A DNA stretch of 64,000 nucleotides from Rhodococcus sp. B7740 (GTDB lineage: Bacteria; Actinomycetota; Actinomycetes; Mycobacteriales; Mycobacteriaceae), in assembly GCF_000954115.1 (NCBI RefSeq), contig NZ_CP010797.1:558001-622000 (forward strand), in the 5' to 3' direction. The notes beneath the pieces are model-generated. The model saw only the letters and a list, made by a program, of their open reading frames with translations, searched no databases and was not told where the DNA came from. The translations under genes were made by a program, and so were the position numbers. Of this stretch, positions 33,873-43,370 are shown one piece after another. Every line of letters starts with the position of its first letter. The stretch's first letter is position 1.

Positions 33873-34219
33873 ACAGTGTTCGCAGGACGATCCTGCTGTT
33901 GTCCGTGCTGGTGGCGTGCGCGGGGTGCTCGCAGACCGCCGCACTCGCCCCGGTCGGTGGTGCCGAGCTCGGTGACCTCCGCTACGCAGTGAACGACGTC
34001 CTGTTCGAGAAGGGGATCGAGATCCTGGTCGCACCGGTGTGCTCGGGTACCGGGGCCGATATCGAATGTGCCGGGGAGACAACCGACAACGATGCGATCA
34101 CCGGTTCGGCCACCTCGGACGACGCGAGCACCGTCGAGGTCAAGGTCGGTACGGAGGTCCTCTACTCGGGGTCGGTGCAGGACGTGCTCGATCGCAATTC
34201 GACGGTCGGTGCACCGTGA
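33869..34219 (+). CDS. Small lipoprotein
   Basis: A 116-aa protein with a lipoprotein signal peptide and Ala-Gly-Cys lipobox (Cys20). The mature part has two more cysteines around residues 58-67, probably one disulfide, and an acidic Asp/Thr-rich region. ATG overlaps the phosphoesterase stop (ATGA), and its own stop overlaps the next start, so the three are one operon. Function unknown. Confidence 0.75.
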   Translation: MNSVRRTILLLSVLVACAGCSQTAALAPVGGAELGDLRYAVNDVLFEKGIEILVAPVCSGTGADIECAGETTDNDAITGSATSDDASTVEVKVGTEVLYSGSVQDVLDRNSTVGAP

Positions 34220-34866
34220 GGGGGAGTGTGGTTCTCGCTGCCGTGGTGGTCGTGTCGGCACTGGTTCAGGCGCTGACCGTACTGGGGGATCCGGTTCCGA
34301 CGTCGTCCCTCGGTTTCGCGGGGCTGGTTGCGGCCTCCGCCGCGGCACTGTTGATCGCCCTGTGGATCACCGCATCGACGGCACTCGACGTGGTGGACGG
34401 CCCTGCGCTCGGCGTACTGGGTCGGGCGTGGCGACGGCCGCGTGTCCTGATGTGGTGCGTGGCGTTGACTCTGGTGGCCGTTGCGCTGGCGATTCTGTTC
34501 CCACTGCTTCCGGTCATCGTGATTCTGGTTGCGCTGCTGGTGCTTCCGGCCGTGGCCGACGGGGAACAAAATCCGTTCCGCGCAGCGTCGGCGACTGTCC
34601 GGCAGTCCCCGGGGCGGTGCGCAATCGCGGCAGTCGTCACGATTGTTGCCTACGTCCTCGCCTGGGTCGTGGCACTGGTACTGGGCTTCTTCGTCACCGG
34701 TGTTGTGGCCGCGTTCGTGACGTGGCTGTGGTTCGGGGCGAATACCGCTGCGTTGCTGGTCCTTTGGTCGCGGCTGTATCGAAGGGCGGCGATGCTTCGA
34801 CGGCACTCAGCCGCGGGCTCGCCGACCGGCCGCGGCCTCGGCGACGATGTGCGCGATTCGAGCTGA
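34216..34866 (+). CDS. Multi-TM membrane protein of unknown function
   Basis: A 216-aa protein with about five to six membrane segments rich in Val, Ala and Leu, and a basic C-terminus. GTG 34216 overlaps the lipoprotein stop (GTGA). It is last in the phosphoesterase-lipoprotein operon and overlaps the convergent YdeI-like gene by 60 bases. No family was recognised. Confidence 0.7.
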   Translation: MRGSVVLAAVVVVSALVQALTVLGDPVPTSSLGFAGLVAASAAALLIALWITASTALDVVDGPALGVLGRAWRRPRVLMWCVALTLVAVALAILFPLLPVIVILVALLVLPAVADGEQNPFRAASATVRQSPGRCAIAAVVTIVAYVLAWVVALVLGFFVTGVVAAFVTWLWFGANTAALLVLWSRLYRRAAMLRRHSAAGSPTGRGLGDDVRDSS

Positions 34867-35424
34867 GCGAGTGGCGTCTCGCGCAGCGCTGACGACCCAC
34901 CACAGCATCTGTTTGCGGGCACTGGGCGGAAAACCGTCCCAGGTGCTCCGGGCGTTCGGGTCTCGGTTCAGGGCAGTTGCGAGTTCGAGTGGCTCCTCGA
35001 GGTCTTCGACCTGATCGGCAATCGTCCACCAGCCGTTGGCCTTCGCGGCAGCGATGGCACGTCGGCCTGCTTCGGTCATGAGGCCGCTGTCTTCCATATC
35101 GGCTGCGCGTTTTCGGTTGAGCCGGGTCCACGGACTCTTGGGCCTGCGTGGCGTGAACATCTGCAGGCTGCGCTCGTCGTCGAAGTTGCTGCCGGTGGAA
35201 TCGATCCAACCGAAGCAGATGGCTTCCTCGACGGCGTCCGGGTACGGGCACCGTGGCCGGGTGGTGGTGTTGCGCCACGAACACAGCCACACGCCACGGG
35301 TGGATGCATGATGGAGCTCGAGCCAAGTACGCCACTGTGTCCGAGTCTCGGCGTGAAAAATCGGGTACTCGAACTTCCACGTCGGCGGGTGGTCGGATGC
35401 CGTCGGCGGCTCCGGTGACGTCAC
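34807..35424 (-). CDS. YdeI/OmpD-associated family protein
   Basis: A 205-aa soluble protein. Phe-Gly-Trp-Ile-Asp-Ser in the first half, Pro-Arg-Arg-Pro-Lys-Ser-Pro-Trp in the middle, and a C-terminal Phe-Pro-Pro-Ser-Ala-Arg-Lys-Gln followed by a Trp-Trp helical pair mark the YdeI-like family of unknown or proposed bacteriocin-protection function. GTG 35424 is chosen because homologues start near here; the frame is open to 35472. Confidence 0.78.
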   Translation of the reverse strand: MTSPEPPTASDHPPTWKFEYPIFHAETRTQWRTWLELHHASTRGVWLCSWRNTTTRPRCPYPDAVEEAICFGWIDSTGSNFDDERSLQMFTPRRPKSPWTRLNRKRAADMEDSGLMTEAGRRAIAAAKANGWWTIADQVEDLEEPLELATALNRDPNARSTWDGFPPSARKQMLWWVVSAARDATRSARIAHIVAEAAAGRRARG

Positions 35425-35550
35425 GTGCTCGCGCAATCTATTGCTGCCGGTGCCACCTCGCCACGGTTCCACATTGTTTCAGTGTGCTCGCTGTCGAGGA
35501 AATCTGCTGTCCCATTGTCGGGTGAAGATCGCGTACGCCGGACCTCGTCG

Positions 35551-35624
35551 TGGGGCGGGCGGGGCTCGAACCCGCGACCAATGGATTATGAGTCCACGGC
35601 TCTAACCGACTGAGCTACCGCCCC
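35551..35624 (-). tRNA. tRNA-Met (CAT)
   Basis: A complete 74-base cloverleaf on the minus strand: 7-bp acceptor (GGGGCGG with CCGCCCC), D-arm GCTC/GAGC, anticodon stem GTGGA/TCCAT with loop CTCATAA, and T-arm GCGGG TTCGAGC CCCGC. Anticodon CAT and the ordinary acceptor pairing indicate elongator tRNA-Met; a tRNA-Ile2 read by modified CAT is less likely. Confidence 0.93.
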
Positions 35625-35692
35625 ATGCCCGTACCAGGTACGAGCCTGCAGAATCGTACAGAATCCCGTCGCCTCGACGGTTCATCGGGGCG

Positions 35693-37828
35693 CTATTTCG
35701 CCCTCACCTGCACCGGGACCCCGTTCAGGATCGCATTGGCCGAGACGGCGTCGACCCGGCCCGGGTCGGTGATGTCGTTGACACTGGGGCCCGTCACCGT
35801 CGTGGCAACGGACAGCTCCACGCCGGGGCGCTGATGCCCGAAGCCGTGCGGCATGCTCACCACACCCGGCATCATCTTGTCCGATGCTGCCACCTCGATG
35901 TCGACGGTTCCGGCGGCGGAGGTCACCGACACCATCGCCCCGTCCTCGATGCCGCGGTGTTCCAGGTCGTCCGGGTGGGCCAGAAGCTGATGTCGCGCTT
36001 TGCCTTTGGTGAGCCGGGCGGTGTTGTGCATCCAGGAGTTGTTGCTGCGCAGGTGTCGCCGACCGATCAGCAACAACTCGTCACCGGTCGCAACGGCGCT
36101 CGAGTGCATCAGATCCACCAACGCGGGAAGTTCGGCAACAACGATGTCCTGAATCAGCTGTACCCGCTTGTCCCGCGTCTTCAGCTTCTGCGGGAAGCCG
36201 GGCCGCAGGGGTCCGAGATCGACACCGTGGGGGTTGGCTCGAAGCTTCTTGAGCGACAACCCTTTTCGTTGGCTGCGGAGCAGGATGTCCAGGGTGCGCG
36301 CGGGCGACAGGCGCAGGCGCGCCTCGCTGATCACGCTCTTCGGAGTCAATCGCGACTTCACTCGACCGATCGTCGAACCGGCCATCGCGCTCTTGTAGCG
36401 GAGTGACAGGTCTCGGAATATCTCCCAATCATGCTTTGCGTCGGCCTTCTTGGGCAGGACCGCCGGCATGTACTTGGCAGTGTTGTGTACCGCGAAGGAA
36501 TTGAAGATCAGATCGTAGTGGTCGCGTTCGAGAGACATCGTCGGCGGCAGAATCACGTGTGCATGACGCGAGGTCTCGTTGATGTAGAAGTCGAACGACA
36601 CCATGAAATCGAGACCCGCGAACGCGTCGTTCAGGGTGGTACCGCCCGGCATCGACAGCACCGGGTTGCCGGACAGAACCGCCATCGCGCGGATCTGGTC
36701 CTTGCCCTCGGTGGTGATCTCGTCGACGAGCGTCGAGCAGGGGTATTCGCCTGCGAACTCGGGCAGGTCGCGAACGCGGCTGCGCCACTTGTCGAAATGT
36801 CCGCGGCCGACGATGCCCTGCTTGATCAGATCGATCGCAGGATCGGTCACCATGGCACCGCCGGGGCGGTCGAGATTGCCGGTGATGATGTTCAGTACCT
36901 GAATCGCCCACTGGCACACGGTGCCGAACTGCTGGGTCGAGACCCCCATTCGGCCGTATGCCACCGCGGACTTCGCCGACGCGAAATCACGTGCCAGGGC
37001 CGAGATGTCCTCCGCGGCGATCCCAACGACCGGAGCAACGGATTCGGGGGTGAATTCGGCGACGAGGTCGGCGAGGCGATCGGCACCGTCGATGTAGTCG
37101 GCCACGCGCACGGTGCCGTCGGCGGCGATGACGTGGATCATCGCGAGCAGGAGCAATGCATCGGTGCCGGGGCGCACGAAGAAGTGCGTGTCGGCGATGT
37201 CGGCGGTCTCGGTCTTGCGCGGATCGACCACGACCAGGCGTCCGCCGCGTTTACGCAGTGCCCGCGCTCTCTTGGCGAAATCGGGGACGGTCATCATGGA
37301 GCCGTTGGACGCCATCGGGTTGCCGCCGAGTACGAGAAAGAAGTCGGTGCGGTCGATGTCGGGGATAGGCAGCAGCAGTTGATGCCCGTACAGCAGGTGA
37401 TCGACGAGCTGATGCGGGAGCTGATCCAGCGAGGTGGCGGAGTATCGATTACGCGTTCGCAGGAGCGAGGTGAAGGGAATGCCGTGGGTCATCGCACCCA
37501 TCGAATGCACGTTGGGGTTGCCCTGATAGAGACCGACCGCATTGCGCCCGTACTTCTTGCGCGTCGAGATCAGGCCGTCGATCACGAGGTCGTATGCCTC
37601 GTCCCAGCCGATCTTCTCCCACTTCTCACCCACGCGTTTGACCGGTGTGGTGAGTCGATCGGTATCGGCGTGCAGGTCGATCAGCGACAGAGCCTTCGGG
37701 CATATGTGACCGCGCGAGAGCGGGTCCTTCTCGTCACCGCGGACGGACGTGACCGCATCGTTCTCCACCGTGAACTCGAGCCCACAGATCGCTTCGCACA
37801 GATTGCACGAGCCATACACAACCGACAT
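35693..37828 (-). CDS. Molybdopterin-dependent oxidoreductase
   Basis: A 711-aa soluble enzyme with an N-terminal [4Fe-4S] motif (Cys8-x2-Cys-x3-Cys-x~27-Cys), a molybdopterin-binding central region, and a C-terminal molybdopterin dinucleotide-binding domain from about residue 590. The build matches the formate dehydrogenase/nitrate reductase superfamily. There is no Tat signal, so it should be cytoplasmic, and no electron-transfer partner is encoded nearby. ATG 37828 is chosen because GGGAGGA lies 6 bases upstream. Donor and acceptor are unknown. Confidence 0.88.
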   Translation of the reverse strand: MSVVYGSCNLCEAICGLEFTVENDAVTSVRGDEKDPLSRGHICPKALSLIDLHADTDRLTTPVKRVGEKWEKIGWDEAYDLVIDGLISTRKKYGRNAVGLYQGNPNVHSMGAMTHGIPFTSLLRTRNRYSATSLDQLPHQLVDHLLYGHQLLLPIPDIDRTDFFLVLGGNPMASNGSMMTVPDFAKRARALRKRGGRLVVVDPRKTETADIADTHFFVRPGTDALLLLAMIHVIAADGTVRVADYIDGADRLADLVAEFTPESVAPVVGIAAEDISALARDFASAKSAVAYGRMGVSTQQFGTVCQWAIQVLNIITGNLDRPGGAMVTDPAIDLIKQGIVGRGHFDKWRSRVRDLPEFAGEYPCSTLVDEITTEGKDQIRAMAVLSGNPVLSMPGGTTLNDAFAGLDFMVSFDFYINETSRHAHVILPPTMSLERDHYDLIFNSFAVHNTAKYMPAVLPKKADAKHDWEIFRDLSLRYKSAMAGSTIGRVKSRLTPKSVISEARLRLSPARTLDILLRSQRKGLSLKKLRANPHGVDLGPLRPGFPQKLKTRDKRVQLIQDIVVAELPALVDLMHSSAVATGDELLLIGRRHLRSNNSWMHNTARLTKGKARHQLLAHPDDLEHRGIEDGAMVSVTSAAGTVDIEVAASDKMMPGVVSMPHGFGHQRPGVELSVATTVTGPSVNDITDPGRVDAVSANAILNGVPVQVRAK

Positions 37829-37913
37829 CGCATTCCTCCCACTCATGTGCTGCGAGCGTAGCCCGGCGGGGGACCGGGGCACCGTCATCGACAGACAATT
37901 AGGCTCGTGAATC

Positions 37914-38717
37914 GTGACCACCCTCGATCTCACGTCCTCCTGGCCCGTCGACCACGTCAGTGCAGCAGTCGTCACCGACTCCGGAGTTCGTGAGGAGGTC
38001 GGCGACACCGATCGCGTCTACGAGCTGGCCTCGGTCACCAAACTGCTCAGTGCGTACGCCGTCCTCGTCGCCGTCGAGGAAGGTGCGGTGGAGCTCGATC
38101 AAACCGCAGGGCCGGAAGGGTCGACGGTGCGTCACCTGCTGGCGCACGCGTCGGGCCTGGCGTTCGGCGACCGCACGGTCCAGGCACCGGCCGGCACCAA
38201 GCGGATCTATTCGAGCTCCGGGTTCGAGGTACTGGCCGAACTGATCGAGACCGAAGCAGGCATCGCCTTCCCGGACTACCTCGACGAGGCCGTGTGCCGG
38301 CCACTGCAGATGACGAACACCGCGCTACCGGGATCGGCAGGCCACGGTGCCAGCTCCACCCTGGCGGACCTGAAGAAGTTCGCGGCGGAGTTGTTGGAAC
38401 CCACGCTCCTCGCGTCGCAGACCCTCTCGTCGGCGACGGCCGTGCAGTTCCCCGGCCTCAACGGCATCGTGCCCGGGTACGGATCGCACAGGCCGTGCGA
38501 CTGGGGACTCGGGTTCGAGCTGCGGGGTGAGAAGAGCCCGCACTGGACCGGAAGCGACAACTCGTCGGCCACGTTCGGTCACTTCGGTCAGGCCGGAACG
38601 TTCCTGTGGGTGGACCCGTCCGTGCGGACGGCATGCGTGGTGTTGACCGACCGGGCCTTCGGAGACTGGGCGAAACCGCTGTGGCCGGAACTCTCCGATG
38701 CCGTTCTTGCAGGGTGA
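37914..38717 (+). CDS. Serine hydrolase, beta-lactamase/PBP-like
   Basis: A 267-aa protein of the class C-like fold. Ser-Val-Thr-Lys near residue 40 is the SxxK nucleophile motif, Tyr-Ser-Ser near residue 100 the YxN-like motif, and His-Phe-Gly-Gln-Ala-Gly near residue 222 the third motif. No signal peptide, so more likely an esterase than a periplasmic beta-lactamase. GTG start; divergent from the molybdo-enzyme. Confidence 0.85.
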   Translation: MTTLDLTSSWPVDHVSAAVVTDSGVREEVGDTDRVYELASVTKLLSAYAVLVAVEEGAVELDQTAGPEGSTVRHLLAHASGLAFGDRTVQAPAGTKRIYSSSGFEVLAELIETEAGIAFPDYLDEAVCRPLQMTNTALPGSAGHGASSTLADLKKFAAELLEPTLLASQTLSSATAVQFPGLNGIVPGYGSHRPCDWGLGFELRGEKSPHWTGSDNSSATFGHFGQAGTFLWVDPSVRTACVVLTDRAFGDWAKPLWPELSDAVLAG

Positions 38718-38861
38718 ATGCCGATCGTTCACAGATTGCACTGGCGCAACAGGGGTAACTCGGGGCACACTAGTACACATACGTGTTGATTGACTGCAGC
38801 CAGCCGAAGCATGTCGAGGTCGTTGGGGAAGACGTCCCTCGTCGAAGCTGGAGGTAGTGCA

Positions 38862-39374
38862 ATGCGTGGATCGAATCAATTCGCAGAAGCGACGTCGGGT
38901 GTCGTGTACATCCACTCGTCGCCCGCTGCGTTGTGCCCGCATGTCGAATGGGCGTTGTCCGACGCCCTCGATTGCCGTGCGAATTTGAAGTGGTCTGCGC
39001 AGCCGGCCTCCGACGGGCAGCTGCGCGCCACCACCGACTGGGTAGGCCCGGTCGGCACCGGAGCGACCCTCGCCGGCATCCTGCGCTCGTGGCAGATGCT
39101 GCGCTTCGAGGTGACCGAAGACCCCAGCGAAGGCGTCGACGGCGAACGATTCTCACACGTACCCGGTCTGGGGCTGTGGCGTGGATCGACGAGCGCGAAC
39201 GGTGACGTGGTCCTCGGCGAGATGCGACTGCGCGCCCTCATGGAGAACAACCAGGGCAACCTCACCGCGGCCGTGGAGCACGCTCTCGGGTCGGACTGGG
39301 ACGCCGCCCTCGAGCCGTACCGCACAGGGGGAGCCGGAGCCGAAGTGACGTGGTTGAGCCGCAACGTCGGCTAG
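38862..39374 (+). CDS. DUF3145 family protein
   Basis: A 170-aa soluble protein conserved in mycolate actinobacteria. It opens with Thr-Ser-Gly-Val-Val-Tyr-Ile-His-Ser-Ser-Pro and has a Cys-Pro-His-Val-Glu-Trp-Ala-Leu motif, both family hallmarks. ATG 38862 follows GGAGGT at proper spacing. Function unknown. Confidence 0.8.
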   Translation: MRGSNQFAEATSGVVYIHSSPAALCPHVEWALSDALDCRANLKWSAQPASDGQLRATTDWVGPVGTGATLAGILRSWQMLRFEVTEDPSEGVDGERFSHVPGLGLWRGSTSANGDVVLGEMRLRALMENNQGNLTAAVEHALGSDWDAALEPYRTGGAGAEVTWLSRNVG

Positions 39375-39465
39375 TGGTGAGAGTTGCTGGGGGTTCGAGG
39401 TCGCGGTAGTTTCGCGGGCGTGCCTGGGGTAGGCATGAGGGAACGACCGTGGAGTGGTGAGTTCG

Positions 39466-39915
39466 ATGTTGTCGACCGGAAAAGTGATTCGATTCGACGA
39501 ATTCAAGGGGTACGGATTCGTCGCGCCGGACGAGGGCGGCGAGGACGTGTTCATTCACGTCAACGATCTGGATTTCGACAAGAGACTGTTGGCACCGGGT
39601 GTTCGCGTCGAGTACGTCGCCGTCGACGGTGACCGAGGGCTCAAGGCCACCCAGGTACAGATAATCGACGGTCCGGCATCGACCGCGCTGGTGACCCGAC
39701 ACAAGCCCGACGTGCCGTACCACCACACCGTGCCGGTGACCGACCATCAGAACCTCGAAGACGTCATCTGCGACGTCCTGTCCGAGGCGGACTTCACCGC
39801 CGAGGTGACCGAGGCACTGCTGACGTCCAACGGAACCGTGACGGCAGCGCAGATCCTCGACATCCGATCAGCGATGCTGCGAATGGCTCACGACCACAAG
39901 TGGATCGAGAACTGA
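39466..39915 (+). CDS. Cold-shock domain protein with C-terminal extension
   Basis: A 149-aa protein. Residues 1-65 form a cold-shock domain with RNP1-like Lys-Gly-Tyr-Gly-Phe and RNP2-like Asp-Val-Phe-Ile-His, binding single-stranded nucleic acid. The remaining 80 residues are a helical extension seen in longer actinobacterial CspB-type proteins. ATG 39466 has GGAGTGG 8 bases upstream. Confidence 0.9.
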   Translation: MLSTGKVIRFDEFKGYGFVAPDEGGEDVFIHVNDLDFDKRLLAPGVRVEYVAVDGDRGLKATQVQIIDGPASTALVTRHKPDVPYHHTVPVTDHQNLEDVICDVLSEADFTAEVTEALLTSNGTVTAAQILDIRSAMLRMAHDHKWIEN

Positions 39916-40005
39916 CCGACGCGTAGCCCCTTCATACCGCCCTGCAGCCCGTTCGGTTACGGATGAATGTGGCTTCGTTGCAGTCGGAGCGCTACTGATT
40001 CACAC

Positions 40006-40054
40006 CGTGAATGGACCATTACATACGTCTGGGCGCTGCAAGGGTCCATTCACG
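40006..40054. repeat. 12-bp perfect inverted repeat, long loop
   Basis: CGTGAATGGACC at 40006-40017 is repeated inverted at 40043-40054 around a 25-base loop, between the cold-shock gene and the 3' end of accD6. It could terminate either convergent transcript. No T-run is present. Confidence 0.6.
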
Positions 40055-40116
40055 CGGCCGGGGGAGGACGACTCTGGGGCGGGGGCTGAGTCAGGGCCGC
40101 AAGCGAGGGCGGTTGA

Positions 40117-41550
40117 TCAGAGCGGAATGTTCTTGTGGTTGCCGCGTGCCGCGGGCGCGGCCGCGAGAGCCTTGGCGACGGTGCTGCGGGTCTTGCTCGG
40201 TTCGATGACCTCGTCGACGACACCGATGGCCACTGCACGCTCGACGCCACCGGCGATGCTTTCGTGCTCGACGGTGAGGCGATCGTGCAGTGCCTCGCGC
40301 TCCTCCTCGGGAGCGGCCGCGAGAGCCTTCTTGTGCAGGATTCCGACGGCAGCCTTCGCGCCCATCACGGCGACCTCGGAGCCGGGCCAGGCGTAGACCG
40401 CAGTGGCACCGAGCGCGCGAGCGTTCATTGCGATGTACGCACCGCCGTAGATCTTGCGGGTCACGAGGGTGACACGGGGGACCGTGGCTTCGGCGAAGGC
40501 GTGCAACAGCTTTGCACCACGACGCACGACGCCTTCCCATTCCATGCTGACGCCGGGGAGGTATCCGGGTACGTCGACCACCACGACGAGCGGTATGCCG
40601 AACGAATCGCACAACCGAACGAAACGTGCTGCCTTCTCGGCGCTTTCGGAGTTCAGGCAACCACCGAGTCGGATGGGGTTGTTGGCGATGACCCCGACGG
40701 TGCGGCCACTGATACGGCCGAGGCCGATCACGATGCTGCGAGCCCAGCCGCCCTGGAATTCCTCGAAGGTCGACTCGCCTTCGACGTTGTCGAGCAACTC
40801 GTGCACGATCGGGTGGACGTCGTATGCGCGACGGTTCGATTCGGGCATCAGTGCCCGGAGGTCGGTGTCACCGTGTTCGGCAGCGGCGATATCGAAGTCG
40901 CCCTGCTCGCAGAACATGGACACCAGACGGCGGGCGCGGGTGAACGCGTCCATCTCGCTGTCGGCGACGATGTGGCACACGCCGGACTTCTTGTGGTGGG
41001 TGTCGGGGCCGCCGAGCGAGGCCATGTCGACCTGCTCGCCGGTGACGCTGCGGACGACGTCGGGACCGGTGACGAAGACACGTCCCTCGGGAGCCATGAT
41101 GACGACGTCGGTCAACGCAGGACCGTAGGCGGCGCCGCCGGCTGCGAAGCCGAGGACGACGGAAACTTGGGGGACGAGGCCGGACGCTCGGACCATGGCC
41201 TCGAAGACGAGTCCGACGGCGTGGAGAGCTTCGACGCCCTCGGCGAGGCGAGCGCCTCCGGAGTGCCAGACGCCGACGATCGGGGCGCGCTGCTCGATGG
41301 CCGTGTCGATGGCGGCGACGATGTGCTTGCAGCCGTCGACGCCCATGGCACCGCCCATGACGGTGGCGTCGGAGCAGTAGGCGATGGTGTGGACGCCGTC
41401 GATCTCGCCGGACGCTGCGAGGATGCCGGATTTGTCCCGATCGTGCAGCGGGACAGTGGTTCCGGCGTCGAACAGATTCTCGAGGCGGGCGAGTGGATCG
41501 CGGGGATCGGTCGAGGTACCGGATCGTGTGACAGGGGCCAGAATAGTCAT
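40117..41550 (-). CDS. accD6: Acyl-CoA carboxylase beta subunit (AccD6-like)
   Basis: A 477-aa carboxyltransferase with both crotonase-like halves. The first carries Gly-Gly-Ala-Arg and Gly-Gly-Ala-Ala-Tyr, the second Gly-Tyr-Leu-Pro-Gly and Gly-Gly-Ala-Tyr-Ile-Ala-Met, the oxyanion-hole motifs for acyl-CoA and carboxybiotin. In mycobacteria AccD6 makes malonyl-CoA for FAS-II and is the last gene of the fabD-acpM-kas operon, as here. 130 bases separate it from the KAS gene. Confidence 0.88.
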   Translation of the reverse strand: MTILAPVTRSGTSTDPRDPLARLENLFDAGTTVPLHDRDKSGILAASGEIDGVHTIAYCSDATVMGGAMGVDGCKHIVAAIDTAIEQRAPIVGVWHSGGARLAEGVEALHAVGLVFEAMVRASGLVPQVSVVLGFAAGGAAYGPALTDVVIMAPEGRVFVTGPDVVRSVTGEQVDMASLGGPDTHHKKSGVCHIVADSEMDAFTRARRLVSMFCEQGDFDIAAAEHGDTDLRALMPESNRRAYDVHPIVHELLDNVEGESTFEEFQGGWARSIVIGLGRISGRTVGVIANNPIRLGGCLNSESAEKAARFVRLCDSFGIPLVVVVDVPGYLPGVSMEWEGVVRRGAKLLHAFAEATVPRVTLVTRKIYGGAYIAMNARALGATAVYAWPGSEVAVMGAKAAVGILHKKALAAAPEEEREALHDRLTVEHESIAGGVERAVAIGVVDEVIEPSKTRSTVAKALAAAPAARGNHKNIPL

Positions 41551-41653
41551 CGCTTGTCCTTCTTCAGGGCCCCTGAGGGGGCGAGGCCCGAACCGGAACC
41601 GTTCCCTGGGAAACGGCCCCGGTCCGGATCATGCACTGCGAGAGCGAGATCGG

Positions 41654-41675
41654 CTGAGTCGAAGAAACGACTCAG
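41654..41675 (-). terminator. Hairpin between the KAS gene and accD6
   Basis: A perfect 8-bp stem (CTGAGTCG with CGACTCAG) and loop AAGAAA lie just after the KAS stop, followed downstream by more GC-rich self-complementary sequence. It may attenuate transcription into accD6. There is no T-tract. Confidence 0.4.
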
Positions 41676-41679
41676 TGCA

Positions 41680-42930
41680 TCACGCCTTTCCGAAGGCGAG
41701 CGCTACGTTGTGCCCACCGAATCCGAACGAGTTGTTGATCGCGTAATCGATCTGTCCGACGCGGGGCTCGCCCTTGACGACGTCGAGATCGATCTCGGGA
41801 TCCTGGTTCTCCAAATTCAGTGTGGGAGGGATGATTCCCTCACGCACTGCCAGCACCGTCAGTACCGACTCGAGTGCGCCGACGGCACCGATCGAGTGGC
41901 CCAGAGCGGATTTCGGTGCGTACACCGCTGCGTGATTTCCGACTGCCTTGTTGATCGCCAGCGCCTCGGCGGTGTCTCCGATGGGAGTTGCCGTTGCGTG
42001 GGCGTTCACGTGGGTGATGTCGGACTTCTGCAGGCCTGCGGTCTCGATGGCGCGCTGCATCGCGCGCGCGGCACCCTTGCCCTCCGGATCGGGAGCCACC
42101 AGGTGGAACCCGTCGGAGGTGATTCCGGCACCGAGCAGGCGGGCGTGAATCGTTGCGCCGCGAGCCTTGGCGTGCTCTTCGGTCTCGATGACCATGAGCG
42201 CACCCGCTTCACCGAAGACGAAGCCGTCACGGTCCTTGTCGAACGGACGTGACGCACCCTTCGGGTTGTCGTTGTTGGTGCTCATCGCCCGCATCATGGA
42301 GAAGCTGGCGATCGGAACTGCGTCGATGTAGCCCTCGACGCCGCCGGTGACGACCATGTCCGCATCGCCCATCACGATCATCCGCCACGCGTGTGCGATG
42401 GCTTCCGATCCCGAGGAGCAGGCGGAGACGGGAGTGATGACACCGGCCTGTGCTTTGAGCTCGAGTCCGACGACCGCTGCGGGGCCGTTCGGCATGACCA
42501 TCTGAACGGCGAGCGGAGACACCTTGCGGTAGCCGCCTGCCTTCATCTTGTCGTTGGCGTCGATCAGCGAATCTCCGCCACCGAGGCCGGTACCGATCGA
42601 CACACCGAGGCGAAGGGGATCGACGTCGGGGGTTCCGGCGTTCTTCCAGACCTCGCGGCCGAGGACCGTCGACAGTTGCTCGACATAGCTCAGGCGACGA
42701 ATCTCGACCCGCGAGAGCAGGCTCTGCGGGTTCACCGCGAGGTGTCCGCCGATCCGCACAGGCAGGTCGTACTCGGCGACGAAATCGTCTTCGAGCTTCG
42801 CGATTCCGCTGTCGCCGTTCAGCAGACCCTTCCACGTGGCATCGACGTCACCCGCAAGTGACGTGGTCGCAGCGAGGCTGGTGACGACGACACTGGGGAA
42901 GCGTCCGTTGGCGGTGGATGGGTTGGTCAT
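41680..42930 (-). CDS. kasA: Beta-ketoacyl-ACP synthase (KasA/FabF type)
   Basis: A 416-aa condensing enzyme with the Cys-His-His triad: Cys171 in Ser-Ala-Cys-Ser-Ser-Gly, His near 311 in Val-Asn-Ala-His-Ala-Thr, and His near 345 in Gly-His-Ser-Ile-Gly-Ala. Residue numbers match mycobacterial KasA. It elongates acyl-ACP chains in FAS-II. Only one KAS gene is present where mycobacteria have kasA and kasB, in line with shorter mycolates in Rhodococcus. ATG 42930 is chosen; GTG 42942 overlaps the ACP stop. Confidence 0.9.
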   Translation of the reverse strand: MTNPSTANGRFPSVVVTSLAATTSLAGDVDATWKGLLNGDSGIAKLEDDFVAEYDLPVRIGGHLAVNPQSLLSRVEIRRLSYVEQLSTVLGREVWKNAGTPDVDPLRLGVSIGTGLGGGDSLIDANDKMKAGGYRKVSPLAVQMVMPNGPAAVVGLELKAQAGVITPVSACSSGSEAIAHAWRMIVMGDADMVVTGGVEGYIDAVPIASFSMMRAMSTNNDNPKGASRPFDKDRDGFVFGEAGALMVIETEEHAKARGATIHARLLGAGITSDGFHLVAPDPEGKGAARAMQRAIETAGLQKSDITHVNAHATATPIGDTAEALAINKAVGNHAAVYAPKSALGHSIGAVGALESVLTVLAVREGIIPPTLNLENQDPEIDLDVVKGEPRVGQIDYAINNSFGFGGHNVALAFGKA

Positions 42931-42938
42931 GGGCCCTG

Positions 42939-43241
42939 TCACTCGCTCGCGGAGTCGTCGAGCTTGGCCTTGATAGCTTCTGCGGCTTCGGGGTTCTCCG
43001 CTTCGAGCTTCTGGATGTAGTTGACGGCGTCACCGACGGTGCGCAGACCTGCGAGGTCCTCGTCGGGGATCTTCACGCCGTACTTGTCCTCGGTCTGCAC
43101 TGCGATCTCGACCATGGAGAGTGAGTCGATGTCGAGGTCGTCCACGAAGGACTTCTCGATGGTCACCTCGGACGGTTCGATGCCCGTGACCTCCTCGATG
43201 ATCTCTGCAAGTCCGGCGATGAGGTCTTCCTGGCTGGCCAC
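42939..43241 (-). CDS. acpM: Acyl carrier protein (AcpM-like)
   Basis: A 100-aa acidic ACP. Asp-Ile-Asp-Ser-Leu-Ser carries the phosphopantetheine Ser40. The length beyond the usual 78 residues comes from a charged, Ala/Glu-rich C-terminal extension as in mycobacterial AcpM. GTG 43241 has AAGGGAG at good spacing. It shuttles growing chains between FabD, KAS and the other FAS-II enzymes. Confidence 0.92.
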   Translation of the reverse strand: MASQEDLIAGLAEIIEEVTGIEPSEVTIEKSFVDDLDIDSLSMVEIAVQTEDKYGVKIPDEDLAGLRTVGDAVNYIQKLEAENPEAAEAIKAKLDDSASE

Positions 43242-43370
43242 TGTTGTGGCTCCCTTCTCTTCTGTGTAGAACGCCGAAGTCATGTGCTTCGAGACGCGAT
43301 TGTGCATTTCTGCCACTCGGGGAGTGGAAGTGCGATCCGCAGTGTGTGACGGCGGAGTGTGTGGGGCGAG

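Noticed and set aside
36431-37861. A 476-codon open frame antisense to the molybdo-enzyme
   Set aside because: The opposite strand has full molybdopterin motifs and a good ribosome binding site; this frame has neither.
40135-42252. A 705-codon open frame antisense to accD6 and kasA
   Set aside because: Crosses two genes and their spacer without any motif; rejected as a shadow.
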